DNA from: an uncultured Bacilli bacterium
GTDB lineage: Bacteria; Bacillota_I; Bacilli_A; RF39; UBA660
Length of the DNA: 64,000 nt
NCBI GenBank assembly: GCA_947629375.1
Contig: CANRDN010000010.1
Span: forward strand, 1 to 64,000
Reading direction: 5' to 3'
In this document: positions 19,686-28,982 of the stretch, in pieces
Layout of the letters: the number at the start of each line of letters is the position of its first letter
Numbering within the stretch: the first letter of the stretch is position 1
The notes under the pieces: model-generated
Databases searched by the model: none
Told to the model about the DNA's origin: nothing
Seen by the model: only the letters and a program-made list of their open reading frames with translations
Position numbers and translations under genes: made by a program

Positions 19686-20349
19686 TATAAAGATACTTTA
19701 TGAAGATAACCATATAATTGTAGCAGTTAAACCTTTTAATGTACTAAGTCAAGGTGATTCTACTAAAGATAAAGATATGCTTTCAATGCTAAAAGATTAC
19801 ATTAAGGTTAAGTATAATAAACCAGGTAATGTTTACTTAGGGCTTGTTCATAGGCTTGATCGACCAGTTGGGGGAGTAATGGTCTTTGCAAGAAGCTCTA
19901 AGGCTGCATCTAGACTTACAGAAATGATTAAAAATCACGAGTTTCATAAAACATATCTTGCTGTCGTTGAAGGAATATTAGATGAAAAAGAAGGAACATT
20001 TACAGATTACTTATTAAAAAAAGATGATGGTAATACGATTGTCACTACTAAAGAAAAGGGAAAAATTGCAAAATTAAACTACAAAGTAATAGAAGAAAAT
20101 AAAAGTAATAATTTATCTCTTGTTGAAATAGAATTGTTAACAGGAAGACATCATCAGATAAGAGTTCAATTTTCATCAAGAAAGCATTCATTATATGGAG
20201 ATCAAAGATACGGAAAAGAAAATAACAAGCAAATAGCACTTTGGGCATATAAATTAGAATTTGTTCATCCTGTAAAAAAAGAATTGATGAAATTTGAGTA
20301 TCTTCCACCCAAAATTGACGGGTTTAAAATCTTTAGTAGGAAAATATAA
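19678..20349 (+). CDS. RluA-family pseudouridine synthase
   Basis: LGLVHRLDRPVGGVMVFARSSKAASRL; TGRHHQIRVQF. Confidence 0.88.
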   Translation: MNDIKILYEDNHIIVAVKPFNVLSQGDSTKDKDMLSMLKDYIKVKYNKPGNVYLGLVHRLDRPVGGVMVFARSSKAASRLTEMIKNHEFHKTYLAVVEGILDEKEGTFTDYLLKKDDGNTIVTTKEKGKIAKLNYKVIEENKSNNLSLVEIELLTGRHHQIRVQFSSRKHSLYGDQRYGKENNKQIALWAYKLEFVHPVKKELMKFEYLPPKIDGFKIFSRKI

Positions 20350-20423
20350 AAAAGCACTTGCAATAAGATTTATTTTTTGTTATTATTTTATTAGAATAGA
20401 TTAGGGAAGAAGGATAGAAAAAT

Positions 20424-21134
20424 ATGAATTTATTTGTTTTTGATTTTCAAGAGTTTGTTACATCACCAGCAGGAATATTAATTATATTAGGAGTTTTATT
20501 CCTACTAATTGGTATTGTAATGTTCTTAAAAGAAGGAAAAAAGAATAGTAAAAATACAAGCGAGGTAAAGGAAGAACCTACAACAACTACAACTACTACT
20601 GAAACAACTACAGCTACAGCTACACCAGAAGATAATTCTCACGAGCCAGCTCCAGCAGTTGAAACACCAGTTGTTGAAACTCCAGCACCAGCTCCAGCAG
20701 TTGAAAATGTTGCTGAAGCAACACCAGTTGTTGTTCCAACAGAAGGTGATGGTGTTAAAGAAGTAGCAACTGCACCAGTAGAAGAAAAGATTAACTTTAG
20801 TGAACCAGCTCCTGCAGTAGCACCAGTTGTAACACCTGCAGTAGAAACTCCAACAGTTTATGGTGGAGCAAGTCCTGAGGTTCCAAAGGCTGAAGTTTTA
20901 GAAGAAAAACCAAGAGAAATTTATGGAGGAGCTAATCCACTTGAAAATACTTCTCCAATTCCTAAAGTAGTTAATGCAACAGATGTTAAACCTGAAGTTG
21001 CAACTCCAGCTCCAGCAGTTGAAACGCCAGTTGTTGAAACTCCAGCACCAGCTCCAGCAGTAGAAACTCCTGCACCTGCAGTAACAGCACCTGCTGAAGA
21101 GAAAAAAGAAGAAATTGAAAAATTAGAATTCTAA
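20424..21134 (+). CDS. Membrane-anchored Pro/Ala/Val/Glu/Thr-rich repeat protein
   Basis: N-terminal TM then repeated APAVETPVVETPAPAPAVE. Confidence 0.6.
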   Translation: MNLFVFDFQEFVTSPAGILIILGVLFLLIGIVMFLKEGKKNSKNTSEVKEEPTTTTTTTETTTATATPEDNSHEPAPAVETPVVETPAPAPAVENVAEATPVVVPTEGDGVKEVATAPVEEKINFSEPAPAVAPVVTPAVETPTVYGGASPEVPKAEVLEEKPREIYGGANPLENTSPIPKVVNATDVKPEVATPAPAVETPVVETPAPAPAVETPAPAVTAPAEEKKEEIEKLEF

Positions 21135-21160
21135 GATGACGAGAGTCATCTTTTTCTTTT
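21134..21160 (+). terminator. Rho-independent terminator
   Basis: AGATGAC-gaga-GTCATCT-T5. Confidence 0.7.
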
Positions 21161-21217
21161 ATTAAAAGTTCTAAAATTGTCTTCCTTTCATATAATTAAT
21201 TGAAAGGAAAAATAATT

Positions 21218-21478
21218 ATGGAAACATTAAAAGTATCAAGTAAATCAAATCCAAATAATGTAGCTGGAGCATTAGCTAATATCTTGAAAGAAAATAACAA
21301 AGTAGAAGTTCAAGTGATTGGAGCAGGATCTCTTAATCAACTTGTAAAATCAATAATAATATGTCGAGGCTTTCTAGCACCTCTTGGGATTAATCTTGTA
21401 TGTGTACCATCGTTTACTGATGTTAAAATTGAAGACTCAACTAAAACAGGAATTAAGATGTTAATAGAGGTAGCTTAA
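21218..21478 (+). CDS. spoVS: Stage V sporulation protein S
   Basis: METLKVSSKSNPNNVAGALANILKE...GAGSLNQLVKSIIICRGFL. Confidence 0.93.
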   Translation: METLKVSSKSNPNNVAGALANILKENNKVEVQVIGAGSLNQLVKSIIICRGFLAPLGINLVCVPSFTDVKIEDSTKTGIKMLIEVA

Positions 21479-21586
21479 TGTGCAAAATATACGAAAATGT
21501 TTGACTTTCTGCCTAAATTGTGCTATAATACCCTTACATCTAGAAAATTGGGGTTATAGATGTTTGGTTGTAGGGGGTTGAATACT

Positions 21587-22006
21587 ATGAAACAATGCTA
21601 TATCTTTGAATATCAAAATGAGAATGACTTTAGAAAAAAAGAAAGAACATTAAGAAAATATAATATGTTCGCTTATAAAAAATTGACATTCGAATTTTAT
21701 CCAGAAATAAGAAATGGTAATTTCCTTGGTGAACTTGTATCTGTATCTAAAAAAGATCATACAAAATCTTATGAGTTAAAATTACCAACTGCAGAATTGT
21801 TTGCAAAGGTTCACGGACAAATTAGACTTCATTATACAGTTTATGAAGATAAGAATATTATCTTATTAACTAATATTACTCCAGAAGGTATCCTTGATGA
21901 AGGACATCGTGCTGAGTTGTCAACATATAAAGGTGTTATGATTTCTAAAAGTAATCCTGAAAAAGATATGTTCAAAGTTAATTTAATGAGTATGTTACAA
22001 AAATAA
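21587..22006 (+). CDS. Hypothetical protein
   Basis: ORF 21560..22006; likely start ATG 21587. Confidence 0.55.
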   Translation: MKQCYIFEYQNENDFRKKERTLRKYNMFAYKKLTFEFYPEIRNGNFLGELVSVSKKDHTKSYELKLPTAELFAKVHGQIRLHYTVYEDKNIILLTNITPEGILDEGHRAELSTYKGVMISKSNPEKDMFKVNLMSMLQK

Positions 22007-22032
22007 AGACTGTCTAGCAGTCTCTTTTTTTT
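22007..22032 (+). terminator. Rho-independent terminator
   Basis: AGACTG-tctag-CAGTCT-T-run. Confidence 0.65.
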
Positions 22033-22093
22033 ATTTAATTTATTGAAAAAGCTTTACTTTAATATTATAATCGTATTAAGGTATGGTGATGAT

Positions 22094-22705
22094 ATGAAAA
22101 TATTGAAGAATAAAAAGGGTTTTACCTTAATAGAGTTACTTGCTGTTGTAATTATTTTGGGTGTTATTATGACTATTGCAATTCCAAATATAGTATCAAC
22201 ACTTGATAAAAATAAAAGAGATTCATTTATTAAAGATGCAAAAAGAGCTGTAACATCTGCAGAGTATACAATAAGAAGTGATACAAAGTATGAGTGGCCT
22301 GATAGTCACACGGCTTTGGTGTTTAAACTATCAAGTTTAAAAAATCTAGACATTGAAGTGTCTTCATTTGACACTTATTATTCATTAGATGATTCCTTTG
22401 TTGTTGTTACAAATGAACCAATAACTGGTGGAGCAGATTCAGAAATAATGTATTATGTACATCTTGTATCTTGTACTGATAGAAAATGTGAAAACTTAGA
22501 TGACGATTCTGTGTCAAGTAACAGAGGAATAAATCTTACAAAGGCTTCAAATCTTGATACGAGTGGTAGATATGATTTAGTTGTTAAAGGAGACGAAGTA
22601 ATAATTGATTACTTAAGAGATACAACTGGTTATTATCAAGGAATAAAAACAGCATTGGCTCAAGAGATGAAAAACAATTCGATAACAAATGTTATAGTAT
22701 ATTAA
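22094..22705 (+). CDS. Type IV prepilin-like protein
   Basis: KKGFTLIELLAVVIILGVIMTIAIPNI prepilin N-terminus. Confidence 0.85.
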   Translation: MKILKNKKGFTLIELLAVVIILGVIMTIAIPNIVSTLDKNKRDSFIKDAKRAVTSAEYTIRSDTKYEWPDSHTALVFKLSSLKNLDIEVSSFDTYYSLDDSFVVVTNEPITGGADSEIMYYVHLVSCTDRKCENLDDDSVSSNRGINLTKASNLDTSGRYDLVVKGDEVIIDYLRDTTGYYQGIKTALAQEMKNNSITNVIVY

Positions 22706-22735
22706 AGGACTTTACATTAAAGTCTTTTTTTTTGT
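22705..22735 (+). terminator. Rho-independent terminator
   Basis: AGGACTTTA-cat-TAAAGTCTT-T-run. Confidence 0.65.
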
Positions 22736-22819
22736 AAAGTTTATTTCTAATTATTGACTGTTAAAATTTCGTGTATTATAATCAAATTACAATAATAAGA
22801 AGAGAGGAAGAAAGAAAAA

Positions 22820-23533
22820 ATGAAAAAAACAAACAAAAAAGGTTTTACTTTGATTGAATTGTTAGCAGTTATCATTATCTTAGGTATATTGATGATTATA
22901 GCAGTTCCAGCAGTACAAACTTATATCACAAACTCAAGAAAGAGTACATATGTAAACACAGCTTCAAAATTCGTATCAGCTGTAACAACTGAAGCACCAA
23001 CAGGTAAAGCAATGAACTTTAACTCACCTGATACATTATACTTAGTACCAGTTGGAGACAAAATGTTAGGTGGAACAGGAGAAAATGCAGGAAATAGTTG
23101 CATTGGTCTAGACTCAGGTGGACAATCTCCATTTGGTGATGAATGGACATATGCATATGTTGGTGTTACAACAGATGGTAAAACATTCCACTATTATTTC
23201 ATAAGTCAAGATAGCGATGGATACGGACTAGACTTTATGACAGAAAAAACTATGAAGAATGAAGGAGAAGATTTATTATATACTACTCCAAACGATTCTG
23301 GAAAAACAGCAGGTTCTAATCAAGAAAATACTGCAGCAGGATCTACTAGTGATATTAGAACATTCTTTACAAATCAGTACAAATCTGGAACTAATAAAGT
23401 TATAACTCCAGGATCTGCTGGTGAAGGTATTACAACTGATTATTTTGCAAAATTACAAAAGATTATTGCTAAATCTGATAGTACTCCAAAGACAACTGTT
23501 GTAATCTATGGTGCTTGCAAAACAACTGAATAG
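22820..23533 (+). CDS. Type IV prepilin-like protein (major pilin candidate)
   Basis: NKKGFTLIELLAVIIILGILMIIAVPAVQTYI, C-terminal Cys pair (C-93 region / CKTTE). Confidence 0.85.
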   Translation: MKKTNKKGFTLIELLAVIIILGILMIIAVPAVQTYITNSRKSTYVNTASKFVSAVTTEAPTGKAMNFNSPDTLYLVPVGDKMLGGTGENAGNSCIGLDSGGQSPFGDEWTYAYVGVTTDGKTFHYYFISQDSDGYGLDFMTEKTMKNEGEDLLYTTPNDSGKTAGSNQENTAAGSTSDIRTFFTNQYKSGTNKVITPGSAGEGITTDYFAKLQKIIAKSDSTPKTTVVIYGACKTTE

Positions 23534-23543
23534 TAAATAATTA

Positions 23544-23568
23544 ACAATCCGAAAGGATTGTTTTTTTG
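23544..23568 (+). terminator. Rho-independent terminator with GAAA loop
   Basis: ACAATCC-gaaa-GGATTGT-T7. Confidence 0.75.
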
Positions 23569-23602
23569 TCTCATTTATTATAAAATTTAGATGGTGATGT
23601 AT

Positions 23603-24466
23603 ATGTTAATTATTGGAAGCCACGTTAATTTTTCAAATTCTGATCAGTTGCTTGGAGCTTTAAATCAAGCGTTATCTTATGATGCCAATACTTTTATGTT
23701 TTATACAGGTGCTCCTCAAAATACTTTAAGAAGTAAAATTGATGATGGTACTACTTCAAAAGCTTTAGAAAAAATGAAAGAAAACAATATTGATATATCA
23801 AACGTAATTGTTCACGCTCCATATATCATTAATCTTGCTAATAATAAAGAAGAAAGTAAATATGATTTTTCTATAAATTTCTTGAAGCAAGAGATAAAAA
23901 GGTGTGAACAAATCGGTATTAAATATCTTGTTTTACATCCTGGAAGCCACGTTGGATTAGGAGTAGATGAAGGTATTTCCAATATTATCTTTGCCTTGAA
24001 TAAAGTTAATGAATCTAATAGTTCAGTTGTCATACTTTTAGAAACTATGGCTGGCAAGGGTAGTGAAGTTGGAACAAATTTTGATGAGATTAAAAGAATC
24101 ATCGATGGAGTTAAAGATAAAACTAAAATAGGAGTTTGTCTTGATACTTGTCACTTGAATGATGCTGGATACGATATATCTGAGTTTGATAAAGTACTTG
24201 ATGAATTCGACAAAAAAATTGGACTTTCATATGTCCACTGTGTTCACATAAACGATAGCAAAAATATAAGAGGGGCTCATAAAGATAGACACGAAAATCT
24301 AGGTTATGGCACGATTGGATTTGATAATTTAATAAATGTTATCTATAACGATAGACTTGATAATATTCCAAAAATATTAGAAACTCCTTGGATTGGTGAA
24401 TATCCACCATATAAGGAAGAAATAGAAATGATTAGAACTAAAACTTTTAATGGAAATTTAAAATAG
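23603..24466 (+). CDS. nfo: Deoxyribonuclease IV (endonuclease IV)
   Basis: MLIIGSHVNFS; VLHPGSHVG; LETMAGKG; CLDTCHLNDAGYD; HINDSKN. Confidence 0.93.
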   Translation: MLIIGSHVNFSNSDQLLGALNQALSYDANTFMFYTGAPQNTLRSKIDDGTTSKALEKMKENNIDISNVIVHAPYIINLANNKEESKYDFSINFLKQEIKRCEQIGIKYLVLHPGSHVGLGVDEGISNIIFALNKVNESNSSVVILLETMAGKGSEVGTNFDEIKRIIDGVKDKTKIGVCLDTCHLNDAGYDISEFDKVLDEFDKKIGLSYVHCVHINDSKNIRGAHKDRHENLGYGTIGFDNLINVIYNDRLDNIPKILETPWIGEYPPYKEEIEMIRTKTFNGNLK

Positions 24467-24471
24467 ATGCT

Positions 24472-24723
24472 TTATTTAAGCATCTTTTTATATTTATCAT
24501 ATACTTCTAATACTTTTAGGTAAGTATCAGGTCTTAATTTTTCTTTTAATTCTTTAAAAATAACATCTGTTTCACCATCTAATAAATCTTCCCAGTAGTT
24601 TTTCAAATATAAATAAATAATTTTTGTTTCTTCATCCGTTAAAGTTACTTTTTCTTGTTCTGCAAACTTTTTAATATCATCTTCTGTAATGTTATTTATA
24701 TACTCTTTAAATATAAATTTCAC
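24472..24723 (-). CDS. Small conserved protein, possibly DUF2624/YqfT-like
   Basis: 83 aa, helical; neighbour of nfo as yqfT is of yqfS in Bacillus. Confidence 0.5.
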   Translation of the reverse strand: MKFIFKEYINNITEDDIKKFAEQEKVTLTDEETKIIYLYLKNYWEDLLDGETDVIFKELKEKLRPDTYLKVLEVYDKYKKMLK

Positions 24724-24790
24724 AATATCACCTTAATAAAATATATTAAATATATTTGGTATTATTACACAAAATAATATTGTGATAAGT

Positions 24791-26797
24791 ATGAAGAACA
24801 AGAAGAAAAATATTATTATAGATAAAAGAATCTCAAGATTTAAATACATTTTAAGTCTTTCTTTTTTAATATTGTTGTTTGCTATTTGTTATATTGATAT
24901 TGTCGATAAAAATTACTATTCCTTAAAACTAGAAGAGTATAATAACCCTGTATATTATTTAAATTATGCTCCAAGAGGAAGAATTTACGATAGAAATCAT
25001 AATTTACTAGTAGATAACAAACTAGTTCCTTTTATCTATTATTTGAAGCCTTCTAAAATAACTGTAGAAGAAGAAATAGAACTTTCTTATAAATTAAATG
25101 ACTTAATAGATATAGATTGTTCAAAAGTTACTGATAAAATTATTAAAGACTTTTATATTGCTAAGAACGATACTTTCTTTTTAATAACTAAAGATGAAAT
25201 ATCTAAATATGAAGGAAGAAAATTAAGTAGTGATGATCTTTATAATCTAAAGTTAGAAAGAATTGATGTAGAAAGTCTTAACTTAAGTCTAGAAGATAAG
25301 AAAGCGGCATATATTTTTTATCTTCTAAATAATGGCTTTTCTTATGGTATGAAGTTAATTAAAAAGAACTTATCGGATAAAGAGTTGTCTATTATTAATG
25401 ATAATTTAGATGACTTAGATGGTATTTTCGTAGACTATACCTATGAAAGAGAATATTTATACAAAGATACATTTAAAAGCATTTTAGGAAATATTTCTTC
25501 GATTCCTTACGAAGATAAAGACTATTTTTTATCTCTTGGGTACAAGCTTTCTGATAGCGTGGGAAGTAGCTATCTAGAAAAGCAATATGAAGAATATTTA
25601 AAAGGCGAAAAGGGAACTTATACGATAGTTAACGATAAAGTAGTTAAGTTAACGGAAAGTAAAAGAGGTAAAGATTTAGTACTCACTATTGATATTAAAC
25701 TTCAAAAAGAAATAGAAAAAATCATCGATGAAGAATTAATTAGGAGTAGGAGTGACCCCAATACCAATTTATTTAATAGCGTTTATGTTGTCATTAAAGA
25801 TCCATCTACTGGCGATATTTTGGCAATGTCGGGAAGAGGTATTAGAAAAGTAAATAATAAATATGAAACTTACGATATAACACAAGGAGTTATTACTAAT
25901 TCGATTACTCCAGGAAGTGTCGTAAAAGGAGCCTCTATTATGGTTGGATATAAAGAAGGTGCGATAAAAATTGGGGAGACAATGACCGATAGTTGCATTA
26001 AAATATTTTCTTATCCTAAAAAGTGTTCTTGGAAGACTTTAGGAGTTGTCAATGATATAAAGGCTTTGAGTCTTTCTTCTAACGTTTTTCAGTTTAAGAC
26101 AGCTCTAAAAGTAGCAGGTGTAAATTACTATTACAATAAAAAGGTGACGGATGTATCGGAGGCTTTTAACAAGTATCGAGAATTCTTTAAAGAAATTGGC
26201 CTTGGAAGTAAAACAAATATCGATCTTCCAATCGATGGCATCGGAAATGTCGGAACAAATTCTAGTCCTGATTTATATTTAAACTATGTTATTGGACAGT
26301 ATGATACCTATACAACAATGCAGTTATCTGAATATATCTCGACAATTGCAAATAAAGGAACAAGAGTAAGTCCCCATCTACTTTTAGAAGTAAGAAATAA
26401 TGATAATTCTGATACTTTGGGGTCTGTTTTTTATAAATATGAACCAGAAAAAACCACTTTAAACATCGATAAAAAGTATATAAACAGAGTAAGAGAAGGA
26501 TTTAGAGAAGTGATGACTTCTGGTCTTGGAAGAAACTTTATGGGTAATGTTCCAACACCTGCTGGGAAAACAGGAACAAGTGAATCTTTTTACGACAGCA
26601 ATGGTGATGGAGTTATCGATTCGCCGACAGTAAGTAATGCCTTTGTCGGTTATTACCCAGCAAATAACCCAAAGATGAGTATTGCCATAACTTTTCCTAA
26701 TATAATGGCAATAAATGGTGACAGTGAAGCAAGAAGTTACGTTCACAAAGAAATTACAAGGAGAATATCGAATAAATTTTATGAACTGTATGGATAA
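24791..26797 (+). CDS. Class B penicillin-binding protein 2 (transpeptidase)
   Basis: PRGRIYDRNHNLLVDN; SITPGSVVKG (SxxK-like); KTGTSE. Confidence 0.88.
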   Translation: MKNKKKNIIIDKRISRFKYILSLSFLILLFAICYIDIVDKNYYSLKLEEYNNPVYYLNYAPRGRIYDRNHNLLVDNKLVPFIYYLKPSKITVEEEIELSYKLNDLIDIDCSKVTDKIIKDFYIAKNDTFFLITKDEISKYEGRKLSSDDLYNLKLERIDVESLNLSLEDKKAAYIFYLLNNGFSYGMKLIKKNLSDKELSIINDNLDDLDGIFVDYTYEREYLYKDTFKSILGNISSIPYEDKDYFLSLGYKLSDSVGSSYLEKQYEEYLKGEKGTYTIVNDKVVKLTESKRGKDLVLTIDIKLQKEIEKIIDEELIRSRSDPNTNLFNSVYVVIKDPSTGDILAMSGRGIRKVNNKYETYDITQGVITNSITPGSVVKGASIMVGYKEGAIKIGETMTDSCIKIFSYPKKCSWKTLGVVNDIKALSLSSNVFQFKTALKVAGVNYYYNKKVTDVSEAFNKYREFFKEIGLGSKTNIDLPIDGIGNVGTNSSPDLYLNYVIGQYDTYTTMQLSEYISTIANKGTRVSPHLLLEVRNNDNSDTLGSVFYKYEPEKTTLNIDKKYINRVREGFREVMTSGLGRNFMGNVPTPAGKTGTSESFYDSNGDGVIDSPTVSNAFVGYYPANNPKMSIAITFPNIMAINGDSEARSYVHKEITRRISNKFYELYG

Positions 26798-26852
26798 TTT
26801 ACAATAATTTTTCTATATGTTATAATTTTCTAGTAATTACTAGGTGATAAGT

Positions 26853-27965
26853 ATGATTAAAGAAAGAAAATCCAATATTGAATTTCTTAGAATTATTGCA
26901 ATGTTACTAATAATATCATTTCACTATGTATATAAGAGTAATTTTACTTTTGAATCTCTAAACTTTAATTCTTTTATTGTAAAATCTTTTTATTATTTTG
27001 GTGAACTAGGTACTAATATATTTGTTTTAATAACGGGATACTTTATGGTAAAAGGTAAGTTTTCTATGAAGAAGCTTATTAAACTAATGTTAGAAGTTAA
27101 CTTTTATTTTGTGGTATCTTCAGTAATTGCAGAAATATTATATGGAAATATTTCCGGTATATTGTCTTTTAAATCTATACTTTGGTTTTTTCCAATTATT
27201 TTTGGAAAATATTGGTTTGTAACAGGTTATGTTCTTATATATATCTTTAGTCCGTTTTTCAATAAACTTATAAATAGTTTTAGTAAAGAAGACTTTAAAA
27301 AACTTTTGCTTGTTTTCTTATTGCTTTGGTCTTTTATTCCTACTTTTTTTGGAGTATTTAATAATGGAACAGAACATTACTTATTTTATAGTAGATTTAT
27401 CTGGCTTATTATCTTGTATTTTATAGGTGCATATATAAGACTTTATTCAATTAATTTTTTCAAAAAGAAACATAGAGCTTTATTAGTAGCGGTAGTCTCT
27501 TTTATCGTTATGGAACTTGCAATAGTTGTAATTTTCTTATTTAAAGATATATTTGCTAAAATTGGAACGACGGAAGTTGCTTATTTTTGGCCACCAAACT
27601 CATTACCAATGTTATTTCTTAGTGTTGCAGTATTTTATATGTTTCTTAATATCAATATCAAAAAGAATAGGGTCATCAATTTATTTGCATCTACAACGCT
27701 TGGTATTTATATGATACACGACGGACCATTACAATATTTTTTATGGCATAAGTGGTTTAGAATTAATCACTATTTAAAAACTTCAATTCCCATTTGTTAT
27801 ATTTTAGCAGGGACAATAATTATTTTTGTAACTTGTGCTTTAATAGATATAGTAAGGCAATTTGTGGAAAAGTATACGATAGATAAACTTTTAAATAGTA
27901 AACTATATACTAAAGCGCAGGAAAAATGCAATAAACTATATCTAAAATTATGTAATTTACTTTAA
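26853..27965 (+). CDS. Acyltransferase family 3 membrane protein
   Basis: RKSNIEFLRIIAMLLIISFHY, multiple TM helices. Confidence 0.82.
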   Translation: MIKERKSNIEFLRIIAMLLIISFHYVYKSNFTFESLNFNSFIVKSFYYFGELGTNIFVLITGYFMVKGKFSMKKLIKLMLEVNFYFVVSSVIAEILYGNISGILSFKSILWFFPIIFGKYWFVTGYVLIYIFSPFFNKLINSFSKEDFKKLLLVFLLLWSFIPTFFGVFNNGTEHYLFYSRFIWLIILYFIGAYIRLYSINFFKKKHRALLVAVVSFIVMELAIVVIFLFKDIFAKIGTTEVAYFWPPNSLPMLFLSVAVFYMFLNINIKKNRVINLFASTTLGIYMIHDGPLQYFLWHKWFRINHYLKTSIPICYILAGTIIIFVTCALIDIVRQFVEKYTIDKLLNSKLYTKAQEKCNKLYLKLCNLL

Positions 27966-27981
27966 AAATAACTTTTAAGAG

Positions 27982-28014
27982 TAGTATTTAAGAGATTAAA
28001 TGCTATTTTTTTCT
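27982..28014 (+). terminator. Rho-independent terminator
   Basis: TAGTATTTAA-gaga-TTAAATGCTA-T7. Confidence 0.65.
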
Positions 28015-28160
28015 TAATAATGATAAATATTCTTTGATTTCTTAATAATTTTATGCTATAATCAACTAGCGTGAGTGGTATTTTTTGAGTATTTAAGAGT
28101 TTAAATCTTTTAAATAGTTTGATATAATAATACCAGTAAAAACCAAGGAGGGATTTTAAG

Positions 28161-28325
28161 ATGGCAAAAGTAGGTAATAGACAAGGAAAGATTCTTGTAT
28201 GTCAAGAATGCAAAGAAGAAAACTATGTTACAGCAAAAAATGTTAAGAATACAACAGATCGTCTTGAATTAAATAAATATTGTAACAGATGTCAAAAGCA
28301 TACAGTTCACAAAGAAAAGAAATAA
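28161..28325 (+). CDS. rpmG: 50S ribosomal protein L33
   Basis: [54 protein letters not shown] (54 aa), SD aaggaggg. Confidence 0.88.
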   Translation: MAKVGNRQGKILVCQECKEENYVTAKNVKNTTDRLELNKYCNRCQKHTVHKEKK

Positions 28326-28358
28326 TATATAATATAACAAAGATTGGATGTGAATCAC

Positions 28359-28916
28359 TTGATAGGTGTAAATGATATTAAAAATGGATTAACAATAAAG
28401 ATTGATAATAACTTATATACAGTAGTAGAATTCCAACACGTAAAACCAGGAAAAGGTTCTGCTTTTGTTCGTACTAAATTAAAAAATTTAAGAACAGGTA
28501 CTACAGTTGAAACTACATATAATACTAATGTTAAGTTAGAGACAGCTCATATTGAAAAGCAAACTATGCAATTCTTGTATGCTCAAGGTGACTCTTATTG
28601 CTTTATGAATATGCAAACTTATGACCAAGTGGAATTAAAGAAATCTCAACTTGGAGAAGATTATAAATTCTTAAAAGAAAACTTGGAAGTAATCATATCT
28701 TTCTATGAAGGTGAAGTTCTTGGATTAATTTTACCTGATAAGATTGAATATACAATTACTAAATCAGAACCTGGAGTTAAAGGAAATACAACTTCAACTG
28801 CAATGAAGGATGCTGAACTTGAAAATGGTATGACTATTAAAGTTCCAATGTTCATTGAAGAAGGAGAAAAAATACTTGTTTCAACTTCAGATGGAAAATA
28901 TGTTTCAAGAGCGTAA
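28359..28916 (+). CDS. efp: Elongation factor P
   Basis: VNDIKNGLTIKIDNNLYTVVEFQHVKPGKGSAFVRTKLKNL; likely TTG start. Confidence 0.93.
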   Translation: MIGVNDIKNGLTIKIDNNLYTVVEFQHVKPGKGSAFVRTKLKNLRTGTTVETTYNTNVKLETAHIEKQTMQFLYAQGDSYCFMNMQTYDQVELKKSQLGEDYKFLKENLEVIISFYEGEVLGLILPDKIEYTITKSEPGVKGNTTSTAMKDAELENGMTIKVPMFIEEGEKILVSTSDGKYVSRA

Positions 28917-28982
28917 TGCTCTTTTTTTGTTGAAAAAAAAGAAAAAATTCTGTATACTTATTATAGAATAGAGGAATAAATT

